Below are positions 7,316-13,819 of a stretch of 14,800 nt of DNA, in pieces (within the stretch, counting starts at the first letter, position 1; each line of letters opens with the position of its first letter). The stretch lies in assembly GCA_003599475.1 (NCBI GenBank), contig QZKK01000252.1:1-14800 (forward strand), in the 5' to 3' direction. Below the pieces are notes generated by a model. The model saw only the letters and a list, made by a program, of their open reading frames with translations. It had not been told where the DNA came from and searched no databases. The DNA is from Desulfobacteraceae bacterium. GTDB taxonomy: Bacteria > Desulfobacterota > Desulfobacteria > Desulfobacterales > SURF-15. The position numbers and the translations under genes were made by a program.

Positions 7316-7753
7316 TTATTCCACGACACTGAAACGAAGGATGTGAAATACATGGCCCTCTGAATCGGCAATTTCCACCCTCCAGGCGCCTTTATCGGTT
7401 GCCCGCAGGTGAAGCGTGCTGTGTGCCCCCCATCGCGGCGGGCGCACCGGGATCCAGATTCGCTCCATCAGCCGATCGTAATAATACCAATGGTGAATGA
7501 GGGTCACCGGTTCGGGCACCGGATCGAAAAAGGTGAAGCAGGACAGCTCACCGATGCGGATGGGAAAAACAACTCCGGAATTGATCGCTTTCAGATCGAT
7601 GACCTTCTCGCAGATGGCGGCCTGCGTCAGATGAGGAACTCCGGTATCATTTTCATCTGCCTGAAGAAAAGATGGAGCGCCCGCAAGAACAGACGATAGA
7701 AGAAGAATGCTCAAGACGGAATGCGGTTTGAAAGCCGGAGTGAAAGCAAACAT
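7316..7753 (-). CDS. Exported DUF2914-family protein
   Basis: A 145-residue protein from ATG 7753. The frame is open to 7900, but ATG 7753 has a well-placed GGAG five bases upstream and gives an N-terminal signal peptide (HSVLSILLLSSVLAGAPS, with cleavage likely before DEND). The mature part carries the DUF2914 pattern: ICEKVIDLKAINSGVVFPIR, then GELSCFTFFDPV, IHHWYYYDRLMERIWIPV, PPRWGAHSTLHL, and KGAWRVEIADSEGHVFHILRF. The domain is a small beta-rich module of unknown function found in exported or membrane-linked proteins. It sits 6 bases upstream of the CdaA-YbbR gene, so the two are almost certainly co-expressed. The pairing suggests, but does not prove, a periplasmic partner or sensor for the YbbR domain. 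No lipobox is present, so it is predicted periplasmic. Confidence 0.82.
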   Translation of the reverse strand: MFAFTPAFKPHSVLSILLLSSVLAGAPSFLQADENDTGVPHLTQAAICEKVIDLKAINSGVVFPIRIGELSCFTFFDPVPEPVTLIHHWYYYDRLMERIWIPVRPPRWGAHSTLHLRATDKGAWRVEIADSEGHVFHILRFSVVE

Positions 7754-8066
7754 AAGATCTCCGAAGTGCATTAGGAATAGCAAAGAATGAGAACGATGCG
7801 TAAGACAATATCCCAGGATGTACAAAATGAAATGGGGTGAATCACCGATTGTTGCTTCTTGAAGGCTGTATTTGCCAAAAAGCCCATAAAGTTCTTTCAT
7901 CTGATTTGGGGGCCTGGTCGGGCCTGGAATTTACATCTCCTTTAACATTTGAATTCGGGTTTTGCCCCATTAGTTTTGCCGGAGGTAAGCTGTAACATGT
8001 GGACCATAGCACCGGATTGCCCGCAGTTTAGGCGACCGGAAATTCAACGATCGGAGGACAAGGCTT
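7754..8066. other. Divergent intergenic region (313 bases)
   Basis: The DUF2914/cdaA unit (minus) and the PRC-barrel lipoprotein (plus) are transcribed away from this region, so promoters for both should lie here. I could not identify a -35/-10 pair with good matches in either direction. There is an in-frame leftward extension of the DUF2914 reading frame to 7900, and a plus-strand ATG near 7998 about 12 bases after a GGAGG; neither is supported by conserved-looking sequence. A short GGGCCTGG duplication occurs near 7911-7928. Confidence 0.4.
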
Positions 8067-8837
8067 ATGAAAATCAGGAAAAAATTTATCGTGTTTCTAT
8101 CGATTTTGTTCCTGGGAACGGGAGTATTGATGGGTTGTGAAGGCGAGGGGGACCAGGACGCCGTACCGCCTGCCGGTCAAGAAGCGGCACCGCCGGGAGC
8201 GGCAGCCCCCGGGTCAGCGCCGGTAGAGCCGCAGGACCAGGCCGCAACCGAGCCGGCGCCGGAGCAGAGCCGGGAACAAGCGACCGCTGAGCCGACAAAG
8301 GAACCACCGGCTGCGACTTCCGGTGACCAACAGCCCGCGGATCAAGGTTCTGCCGGAGGAAGCGGGACAATGGCCCAGTCCGGGACTCAGGACCAGCAGG
8401 CCGGACAGACCCAGGCCGGTGAAAATTGGGTCGGCAAACAAGTCGTCAGCCAAGACGGGAAGGAACTCGGCACGGTTGCCGCCTTGCACGATTCAGGCTA
8501 CATCATGATCAAAGGCGAAGGGGACAAGCTGCACCCGGTCCCGGCAAACCTTTTGAAAGAAGATTCTCAGGGAGACAGGCTGACCGCTGAATTCGATCAG
8601 AACACCTTCAATGAGGCCCCTTCCTTTTCGGAAGCGGAACAGCAGCAGCTATCCGATTCCCAACTGGAACAGGTCAGAGGCTATTACGAGAATAAAGCCC
8701 AGGGTGGCCAGCAGATGCCGTCGGACCAGTCCCAGAATCAATCCCAGAGCCAGGATTCCCAGGTCCAAAAGCCGCAGGATCAATCCCAGGGGCAGGATCA
8801 ACCTCAGGGAACAGAAACCCAAAAGCAGGGATCCTAA
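8067..8837 (+). CDS. PRC-barrel lipoprotein with Pro/Ala/Gln-rich linkers
   Basis: A 256-residue protein from ATG 8067, with GGAGG at 8053-8057 as ribosome-binding site. Residues 1-24 are a lipoprotein signal peptide ending in LMGC (lipidated Cys24). Residues 25-117 are low-complexity, rich in Ala, Pro, Gln, Glu and Thr, likely an extended tether. Residues about 119-186 match the PRC-barrel pattern (NWVGKQVVSQDGKELGTVAA, a central YIMIKGEGDKLHPVPANLL, then DRLTAEFDQNTFNEAPSF). A second disordered Gln/Ser/Asp-rich tail follows from about 212. PRC-barrel modules occur in ribosome-maturation factors, photosynthetic reaction centres and stress-related envelope proteins; here the signal peptide places it in the envelope. 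The fixed APSF ending resembles the stand-alone bacterial PRC proteins. The function is unknown. It is followed on the same strand by another lipoprotein gene 173 bases downstream. Confidence 0.85.
   Translation: MKIRKKFIVFLSILFLGTGVLMGCEGEGDQDAVPPAGQEAAPPGAAAPGSAPVEPQDQAATEPAPEQSREQATAEPTKEPPAATSGDQQPADQGSAGGSGTMAQSGTQDQQAGQTQAGENWVGKQVVSQDGKELGTVAALHDSGYIMIKGEGDKLHPVPANLLKEDSQGDRLTAEFDQNTFNEAPSFSEAEQQQLSDSQLEQVRGYYENKAQGGQQMPSDQSQNQSQSQDSQVQKPQDQSQGQDQPQGTETQKQGS
8725..8810 (+). repeat. Degenerate CAG/CCCAG-rich repeat coding a Gln/Ser-rich tail
   Basis: The 3' end of the PRC-barrel lipoprotein gene repeats variants of CAGGATCAATCCCAG, seen as CAGAATCAATCCCAG, CAGGATCAATCCCAGG and CAGGATCAACCTCAGG. 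It encodes alternating Gln-Ser-Gln-Asp text. Units are imperfect and of variable length, typical of slippage-grown disordered tails. Confidence 0.5.
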
Positions 8838-8920
8838 GGCTCCAGCGGGGTTCCCCAATCAACGGCGGTTGCTTTCTGTTGAGCGGACAGGAACATACTC
8901 GAATGAGGAAGCTCAAACAT

Positions 8921-8964
8921 CGGAGTGGATTCGTTCCGGCCTGGCTGTGACGAAGTCCACTCCG
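8921..8964 (+). promoter_or_regulatory. Strong RNA hairpin between the two lipoprotein genes
   Basis: CGGAGTGGATTCG (8921-8933) pairs with CGAAGTCCACTCCG (8951-8964) along 13 base pairs with a single bulged G and a 17-base loop. The following bases (TTCTTG) are only partly T-rich, so it is a weak terminator candidate, a processing/stability stem, or a leader element of the small lipoprotein gene that starts 47 bases later. Confidence 0.5.
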
Positions 8965-9010
8965 TTCTTGATAAGGAAATCAAATCACATGCTGAAAGGA
9001 GTCTGAAAAA

Positions 9011-9262
9011 ATGAAACGCGCACTCATCGTTTTGCTGGTTTTACTGGCCGTATCTTCACTGGCCCTGATGGGTTGTGAAAGCAGGGCGGGTACAGCCGGT
9101 CTCGGAGCCATCGGAGGAGCGGCCGCGGGAGCGGGGGGTTATGAGTTCAAAATGAATCAGGAAATAAATCGGATTGAGGATGCCCGCGCGGCAGGAACAA
9201 TGAGCCAGGAAGAATACAATATCCGCAAGGATCAGATCAACCGGATGTCGATTCTAAAGTAG
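9011..9262 (+). CDS. Small glycine-rich lipoprotein with SHOCT-like C-terminus
   Basis: An 83-residue protein from ATG 9011 with an AAAGGAG ribosome-binding site at 8995-9001. The signal peptide ends in ALMGC (Cys22), giving a mature lipoprotein of about 62 residues. A Gly/Ala-rich stretch (AGTAGLGAIGGAAAGAGG) resembles a glycine-zipper segment that can pack against membranes. The C-terminal part, RIEDARAAGTMSQEEYNIRK, resembles the short SHOCT motif (a helix pair with 'G-x-I-T-x-E-E-F/Y'), typically found at the ends of small bacterial proteins. The function is unknown. It shares the LMGCE lipobox context with the upstream PRC-barrel lipoprotein, and the two may be expressed together unless the hairpin at 8921-8964 stops transcription. 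Confidence 0.8.
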   Translation: MKRALIVLLVLLAVSSLALMGCESRAGTAGLGAIGGAAAGAGGYEFKMNQEINRIEDARAAGTMSQEEYNIRKDQINRMSILK

Positions 9263-9324
9263 GCCCGTTTCGCATTCTTCTATTCACAAAATCGAAAGTC
9301 TGCTCGGGCCGACCGAGACGGCCT

Positions 9325-9360
9325 TTTTCCCTCCGCTTGCCTGCGGAGGGAAAATTTTTT
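9325..9360 (+). terminator. Intrinsic terminator, likely bidirectional
   Basis: TTTTCCCTCCGC (9325-9336) and GCGGAGGGAAAA (9343-9354) form a perfect 12-bp stem with a 6-base loop, followed by T6 (9355-9360). The A and T tracts flank the GC core on both sides, so it can end both the lipoprotein transcript (plus) and the TRAP permease transcript (minus), which converge here. Confidence 0.9.
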
Positions 9361-9407
9361 AAGAACTCAAATTTAAAAGAAATTCTCCCTCTTGGCTGCG
9401 CAATATT

Positions 9408-11285
9408 TCAGGCCGGCATTTCGGCTGTACGCACATCCGATTTTCGCGTTTTTTGCAGCATATAAACGACCACGAGCAGGATGGCGCCGAGAAAATCGCT
9501 ATACAGACCCGGTTTGATCAGCAGCAGCGCCGCAGCAAGGAGCATCGCCCGTTCGAAGAATCTTGCCTCCTTTATAAACCATCCCATCAAGCCGGCGGAC
9601 AGGGCGATTACACCGATCGATGCGGAGATGATCGTGAGCACGATGCTCCCGGGGGAGCCGATCATAAGCAGCGACGGACCGTATACGAACATGAAGGGAA
9701 CGATAAACCCGGCGGCTCCGATTTTCATTGCGGCGATGCCGGTTTGCCATATGTTGGAGCCGCTGATCCCCGCCGCGGCGTAGACGGCCATGGCCACCGG
9801 AGGGGTGATGGCGGAGATGATGGCAAAATAGAAGACGAAAAGATGCGCGCCGATGACCGGCACTCCCAGCTCGATCAAGGCAGGGATGAGCAGCGCCGCC
9901 TGCACGATGTAGGCGGCCGTGGTAGGAAGCCCCATCCCCAGGATGATTCCGGCACACATAGTGAAGACGAGCGCAGGTGCAAGCGAATCTCCGGCGATAT
10001 AGAGGATGAGGCCGGTAAATTTCAAGCCGAGGCCGGTCAGGTTGATCACCCCGACCACGATTCCTGCACAGGCGCATGCGGCGGCAACCGGCAGCATGTT
10101 CTGAGCCCCCTGCTCCAAGGAGCGGAGGATCTTTCGGATTCCCATACGCGTGTCGGCGCGAACGACGGAGACCAGCAAAACGGATCCGATCGCATACAGG
10201 CACGCATACATCGGGGTGTATCCGTTCAGCATGAAATAGATGATGACGGCAAGCGGGGTCATCAGGTGCCCCTTGGACAGCATGACTTCGACAAACCGGG
10301 GCCTCTCCGCTCTGGGGATTCCCACGAGCCCCGTTCTTGAGGCTTCAAAATGGATGGCCATGAAGAGCGCCAGATAGTAGAGAAGAGCCGGGATCAGGGC
10401 GTGCTTGCAGATGGTGATATAGGGGATCCCGGTAAATTCGCTGATAACAAAGGCGGCGGCTCCCATGACCGGAGGCATGATCTGCCCGCCGGTAGAAGCG
10501 GTAGCCTCGACGGCGGCGGCAAATTCGTGTCTGAACCCGGTCCGCTTCATCAGCGGAATCGTCAGCCATCCGTCCACCATGACGTTCGCCACGGCACTTC
10601 CGGAGATGGTTCCGAAGAGACCTGAAGAAACACACGATATCTTGCCCGGCCCTCCTCTGGCGCCCCCTACGACGGAAGTGGCGAAATCCATGAAGAACTG
10701 TCCGGTGCCCGACTGCTCGAGAAAAGCCCCGAAAATGACAAAAAGGATTACATATGTAGCCGAAACCCCGGCCGGGATGCCGAAAATCCCCTCGGTGGTC
10801 ATGTAGAGCTGGTCGACGATTGTTTCGATTGTGAATCCGGTGTGGCGGATGATATCCGGAAGCAGATGCCCGAAGGCGGCGTACACCAGAAAGCAGATGG
10901 AAGTCAGCGGAAGAGCCCAGCCGATCGATCTTCTAGATGCCTCTAAAAGTATCAAGATAAACACGATTCCGAGGGTGAAATCCCAGAAGCTCAAGGGGTG
11001 AATGTAGGCATACCGGGTGATCATGTAGTCGTAGTTGACGAAAATGTACCCGATGCAGACGATCGACAGGCCGATCAGAACGAAATTGAAAATGACGGCC
11101 GAACCTTTTTTAAAGCCCCGGGTGACTTCCAGAAGATAGATCAGCACCAGTGTGAAGATCAAGTGGATGGACCGGTGCATCAACGCTTCCGGCAGCCCAA
11201 AGGCGGCCGTATAAAGATGATAGAGAGACATCGCAATAGAGATGGCGATCATCGCTCGCTTCAAGACGCTGACCGTACTTTCCAT
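9408..11285 (-). CDS. TRAP transporter permease, fused 4TM/12TM subunits (TAXI type)
   Basis: A 625-residue, highly hydrophobic protein of the length usual for fused TRAP permeases (about 620-680). Residues 1-165 are the small-subunit-like (DctQ) portion with four helices. Residues about 170-600 are the DctM-like large subunit, with family landmarks GVSATYVILFVIFGAFLEQS, GGARGGPGKISCVSSGLFG, SGSAVANVMVDGW, EATASTGGQIMPPVMGAAAF, GMGLPTTAAYIV and ISAITPPVAMAVYAAAGISG. TRAP permeases use ion gradients to import organic acids or related solutes delivered by a periplasmic binding protein. Start ATG 11285 follows GGGAGAG. The matching TAXI binding protein lies 74 bases upstream in the same transcript. 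The substrate cannot be read from the sequence; glutamate, 2-oxoglutarate or other carboxylates are typical of TAXI systems. Confidence 0.95.
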   Translation of the reverse strand: MESTVSVLKRAMIAISIAMSLYHLYTAAFGLPEALMHRSIHLIFTLVLIYLLEVTRGFKKGSAVIFNFVLIGLSIVCIGYIFVNYDYMITRYAYIHPLSFWDFTLGIVFILILLEASRRSIGWALPLTSICFLVYAAFGHLLPDIIRHTGFTIETIVDQLYMTTEGIFGIPAGVSATYVILFVIFGAFLEQSGTGQFFMDFATSVVGGARGGPGKISCVSSGLFGTISGSAVANVMVDGWLTIPLMKRTGFRHEFAAAVEATASTGGQIMPPVMGAAAFVISEFTGIPYITICKHALIPALLYYLALFMAIHFEASRTGLVGIPRAERPRFVEVMLSKGHLMTPLAVIIYFMLNGYTPMYACLYAIGSVLLVSVVRADTRMGIRKILRSLEQGAQNMLPVAAACACAGIVVGVINLTGLGLKFTGLILYIAGDSLAPALVFTMCAGIILGMGLPTTAAYIVQAALLIPALIELGVPVIGAHLFVFYFAIISAITPPVAMAVYAAAGISGSNIWQTGIAAMKIGAAGFIVPFMFVYGPSLLMIGSPGSIVLTIISASIGVIALSAGLMGWFIKEARFFERAMLLAAALLLIKPGLYSDFLGAILLVVVYMLQKTRKSDVRTAEMPA

Positions 11286-11307
11286 TAGGCTCTCCCTGGA
11301 AAAGATG

Positions 11308-11345
11308 CGGTATGCTGCCGGTGCATCCGCAACGGCAGCATACCG
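11308..11345 (-). promoter_or_regulatory. Intercistronic hairpin between TRAP binding protein and permease
   Basis: CGGTATGCTGCCG (11308-11320) and CGGCAGCATACCG (11333-11345) form a perfect 13-bp stem with a 12-base loop. On the minus strand it lies after the binding-protein stop and before the permease ribosome-binding site, and is followed by CATCTTTTCC, a short T tract. It could protect the upstream message or partly terminate, giving more binding protein than permease, as is usual for such operons. Confidence 0.65.
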
Positions 11346-11359
11346 GTTGTATCATCTCC

Positions 11360-12316
11360 CTATTTGATCGCTCCGATCTCCTTGTAGTACTTCATGGCGC
11401 CGGGGTGAAACGGGATTCCGATATCGAGAGCCAGATCCTTGGCGGTCAGCCCCTTCATGTCCTTTACGATGTTTTCAAACCGGGGCAGGTTGTCCACCAT
11501 GACCTTGGTCATCTTAAAGACCAGGTCATCGGGCAGTTTGGCGCTGACGACCAGATGGGTGAAGAAACCGAAGCCCTGCACATCATAATCGACTCCCGGG
11601 TAGGTCCCCTTGGGGATCATTCGCTGAATGTAGCCAGCATTGAGCTTCCGCATCGCCGCGATCTTTTCCTCGGGAAGACTGAGGAGCCGGATCTTGCGGT
11701 TCGTCGCAAGATCGAGGATGGAAGAGGCCGGGGTCGTGGTGCAGAGCAGCCAGCCGTCGCAATGCCCGTCTTTCATCAGCGAGACCGAATCGTTGTAGCT
11801 TACGTGGTGAACTTTCGACATATCCTTATAGGACAACCCGTAGATTTCAAGAACCTGCCTGGCGGCAAACTCTCCCGTTTGCCCTTTGGGCCCCGGAGCG
11901 ATGCTTTTTCCCTTAAGATCGGCAACAGATTTGATGCCGGAGTCCTCGAGCACAACCATCTGAAAATACTGCGGATAGAGGTTGGCCATCTGCCGGACCT
12001 CGGTCAATTTTTCCTTGAACGGCGGGCGTCCGAGGATGCCGTCCACACCGGAGCTTGAGTTCGAGAAGCCGAGCTCACATTTTCCGAACTGGACCCCCTC
12101 CATGTTGGCGACACCGCCGCCGGGCGTGACGGCGAGCGTGACTCCCGGAATCGCTTTCTGCATGGCATCGGAAATGGCCCCGCCCAGCGGGTACCAGGAG
12201 CCGCCCATCGGGCCTGTCATCAGCTTAAGATCGACTTTCTGCTGCGCCCAGGCCGGTAAACAAAGGAGCGTCAAGACAAGGGCAAAAACGATGATCACGT
12301 ACCGACTGCTTTTCAT
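11360..12316 (-). CDS. TAXI-family TRAP substrate-binding protein
   Basis: A 318-residue periplasmic binding protein from ATG 12316, with AGGAGG six bases upstream. Residues 1-24 are a Sec signal peptide ending AWA, cleaved before QQKVDLKL. The TAXI (TRAP-associated extracytoplasmic immunogenic) pattern is clear: LMTGPMGGSWYPLGGAISDA, TPGGGVANMEGVQFGKCELG, SNSSSGVDGILG, LKGKSIAPGPKGQTGEFAAR, DGHCDGWLLCTTTPASSI, and a C-terminal HPGAMKYYKEIGAIK typical of the family end. It should bind a small organic acid or similar solute in the periplasm and deliver it to the fused permease downstream. Order and spacing match a standard TAXI-TRAP operon. A sigma70-like promoter lies 70-100 bases upstream. 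Confidence 0.95.
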   Translation of the reverse strand: MKSSRYVIIVFALVLTLLCLPAWAQQKVDLKLMTGPMGGSWYPLGGAISDAMQKAIPGVTLAVTPGGGVANMEGVQFGKCELGFSNSSSGVDGILGRPPFKEKLTEVRQMANLYPQYFQMVVLEDSGIKSVADLKGKSIAPGPKGQTGEFAARQVLEIYGLSYKDMSKVHHVSYNDSVSLMKDGHCDGWLLCTTTPASSILDLATNRKIRLLSLPEEKIAAMRKLNAGYIQRMIPKGTYPGVDYDVQGFGFFTHLVVSAKLPDDLVFKMTKVMVDNLPRFENIVKDMKGLTAKDLALDIGIPFHPGAMKYYKEIGAIK

Positions 12317-12386
12317 GGAAACCTCCTGCTTTTGGGTTTAGGAAAAGAATCGATTCAAACGGGAAGGATAAAAAAAAACTCAAAAA

Positions 12387-12415
12387 CATATAGATGAGCC
12401 TGTGCAGGATGTCAA
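12387..12415 (-). promoter_or_regulatory. Sigma70-like promoter of the TRAP operon
   Basis: On the minus strand, a perfect TTGACA (12410-12415) and TATATG (12387-12392) are separated by exactly 17 bases. The predicted leader then contains a T8 run before the AGGAGG of the binding-protein gene. The -35 box is 6/6 and the -10 box 4/6. This is the best promoter match I found in the window. Confidence 0.7.
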
Positions 12416-12499
12416 ACGGAAATCGAGCCGTGTTCAAAGCGGATGCTTGATCATTCAGCGCGCGCATCAGAACGGGGCGGCGGCGCGAATCGATCCGGG

Positions 12500-13150
12500 C
12501 TACTCTTTTTCCATCTGCAGGATGAATCTTTCGGCCTGCTGGATGGAGGCCGTCATTTCCCGGATCAGGGCGCCGACTTCCGATCTCACCCCTTCCACTT
12601 CGTTTTTCAGCGAGGCGACGGCCCGGGCGTTCAGGTTGTGCTTCAAATAGAGCACCTGATCGTTGAACGCAGTCAGCACAGGAGGGATCTTCTTCTCGGC
12701 CCGCTTCATGGCCTCGATCAACCCCTTGTACCGGCTGCGCGTTTCGGACAGCTTCTGGCGGCTGACTTGGCGAAGCCGGTTGTCGCCGTATTGATCGATT
12801 TCCTTTTCCCATTCCTCAAACAGCGCTCCGGCGACATCTGAGACAGCCTCGATCCTCTGTTGAACCGCCTCCGCCCTCGTTTTCGATTCCTCGTACTCCG
12901 AACTGAGAGACCTGTAGAGATCTTCGAGATCGCCCCCCTCGTACCCCGCCACGGCGCTGAAGCGCTCGAGCGCGGATTCGAACTGGTCTTTGGCTTCCTT
13001 TTGGGAATCGCGCGCTTTCTCGACTTCACGGACCAGCAGGTCCCGCTTGGGATATCCCAGTTTTTCCATGGTTTGATAATAAACCTTCTGGCACCCGGAA
13101 AAGAGAATCAGCAGGGCGGCCACGCATGTGAGATGAAAGATGCTCTTCAT
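12500..13150 (-). CDS. DUF2959-family lipoprotein
   Basis: A 216-residue protein from ATG 13150, which has AGGAG seven bases upstream. The frame is open to 13198, but that extension is charged and would bury the signal peptide. Residues 1-20 (MKSIFHLTCVAALLILFSGC) are a lipoprotein signal peptide with Cys20. The mature text opens YYQTMEKLGYPKRDLLVREV, followed by ARDSQKEAKDQFESALERFS, the DUF2959 signature. The rest is almost entirely charged heptad-like helix (EYEESKTRAEAVQQRIEAV, LSETRSRYKGLIEAMKRAEK, and a final Met/Gln/Glu-rich helix), so an elongated coiled-coil periplasmic protein anchored by lipid is likely. The biochemical function is unknown. It is read in the same direction as the TRAP operon, but with a 183-base gap that holds the TRAP promoter. 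Confidence 0.85.
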   Translation of the reverse strand: MKSIFHLTCVAALLILFSGCQKVYYQTMEKLGYPKRDLLVREVEKARDSQKEAKDQFESALERFSAVAGYEGGDLEDLYRSLSSEYEESKTRAEAVQQRIEAVSDVAGALFEEWEKEIDQYGDNRLRQVSRQKLSETRSRYKGLIEAMKRAEKKIPPVLTAFNDQVLYLKHNLNARAVASLKNEVEGVRSEVGALIREMTASIQQAERFILQMEKE

Positions 13151-13509
13151 TTCTCGGCTCCTATTCGAATCGTCATCTGCATCATTTTTCGATATCAATT
13201 GATAACACGAGAGGTATCAAAAAGACAGTTGCGGAAAGCGAAAGGCACTGGCTTTCGACGAAATCCGGACATGAGGGCGATCCGGCGGAGAATTGCCGGG
13301 TGAAAGGTAGTCAACCGCCCGGGCTCTGATTTCGCTTGGCTGATTTCCCAAGCGGGATTTCCGCTGCTCTCCGACAAACTCTGCGCCGGAAATGCACCCG
13401 CTGCTGTCGTTGAAAATACGGGTTTTACCTTATGGCCGTCCATGCGATTCGTCCCTAGAATTTTTTGATGGATGCCGTAGCATCCAAATACTGTACGAGG
13501 TGCGATCAT
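13151..13509. other. Gene-poor intergenic region (359 bases)
   Basis: No supported gene on either strand. Open frames across it (a minus-strand one ending at 13195 and a plus-strand one from 13392) show no start signal or family pattern. Small stems are visible: CGCTTGG (13333-13339) with CCAAGCG (13348-13354), and TGGATGC (13469-13475) with GCATCCA (13480-13486). Neither is followed by a T tract. A TTGAAA at 13410-13415 has no acceptable -10 at normal spacing. Confidence 0.4.
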
Positions 13510-13641
13510 ATGAAAAGCATTGGTATTTTCTTCATTGCTGTAACACTGGTATCTTCGGTTTTCATCGGCACGGCTGCAGCCGGCGCCGGGATCCGGACTG
13601 CAGGATCAAAGCAGTTAGCAGCGCGTCGAAGGCAAGCCTGA
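13510..13641 (+). CDS. Putative small exported peptide
   Basis: A 43-codon ORF, MKSIGIFFIAVTLVSSVFIG then TAAAGAGIRTAGSKQLAARR, ending RQA. ATG 13510 has GAGG at 13497-13500, nine bases upstream. The N-terminus is a credible Sec signal peptide (one Lys, about 17 hydrophobic residues, then an Ala-rich cleavage region TAAAG), leaving a very short basic tail. No cysteine is present, so it is not a lipoprotein or an entericidin. It could be a real small exported peptide or the 5' fragment of a broken larger gene; the frame stops abruptly at 13641 and no continuation is recognisable. A strong hairpin follows it. No homologue is known to me. Confidence 0.45.
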   Translation: MKSIGIFFIAVTLVSSVFIGTAAAGAGIRTAGSKQLAARRRQA

Positions 13642-13677
13642 CGCTCATAGAATTCAAAGTCATTCCGGCGAGCCGGA

Positions 13678-13707
13678 CACCGGGCCGTTGATGCCAGCGG
13701 CCCGGTG
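13678..13707 (+). terminator. Strong hairpin between two small ORFs (terminator-like, no T tract)
   Basis: CACCGGGCC (13678-13686) and GGCCCGGTG (13699-13707) pair perfectly. The stem continues inward as GTTG with CAGC (one G-U pair), making 13 base pairs closed by a 4-base loop ATGC. It is very GC-rich and should be highly stable. The bases after it (ATTCAG) are not T-rich, so Rho-independent termination is doubtful; processing or attenuation are alternatives. Confidence 0.5.
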
Positions 13708-13738
13708 ATTCAGATCGGTAACCAGAGGAGAAAACGGT

Positions 13739-13813
13739 ATGCACAGCATCTTTTATATCATCGGCGTTATCGTTGTCGTTCTGGCGGTCCTTTCGCTGAT
13801 CGGCCTGATCTGA
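13739..13813 (+). CDS. 24-residue single-span membrane peptide
   Basis: MHSIFYIIGVIVVVLAVLSL plus IGLI, from ATG 13739 with an excellent GAGGAG (13725-13730) eight bases upstream. Apart from the first three residues it is entirely hydrophobic and would form one membrane helix. Tiny hydrophobic proteins with a YIIGVIVVVLAVL-like core occur in proteobacterial genomes and are usually annotated as hypothetical; roles include small membrane regulators, and holin- or toxin-like activity is also possible. It ends six bases before the stop of the oppositely oriented kinase/receiver gene, with no terminator between them. It may be transcribed together with the small ORF at 13510, subject to the hairpin at 13678-13707. 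Confidence 0.6.
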   Translation: MHSIFYIIGVIVVVLAVLSLIGLI

Positions 13814-13819
13814 CCCTTC

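Noticed and set aside
7754..7900. N-terminal extension of the DUF2914 protein
   Set aside because: It would bury the signal peptide; ATG 7753 has the better Shine-Dalgarno.
7949..8140. Short plus-strand ORF overlapping the PRC-barrel lipoprotein start
   Set aside because: Poorly placed ribosome-binding site, out-of-frame overlap with a convincing signal peptide, and no conserved-looking sequence. A leader peptide cannot be excluded.
9453..10340. Plus-strand ORF of 295 codons opposite the TRAP permease
   Set aside because: His/Asp/Gly-rich composition typical of the antisense of hydrophobic coding sequence; the permease is unambiguous.
11312..12058. Plus-strand ORF opposite the TAXI binding protein
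   Set aside because: Shadow of a well-recognised gene; no ribosome-binding site or motif.
13195..13509. Minus-strand 104-codon ORF
   Set aside because: No ribosome-binding site and no family pattern; likely chance open frame in intergenic DNA.
13392..13691. Plus-strand 99-codon ORF
   Set aside because: It overlaps, in another frame, a smaller ORF with a credible signal peptide; its own composition is Arg/Cys/His-rich and unconvincing.
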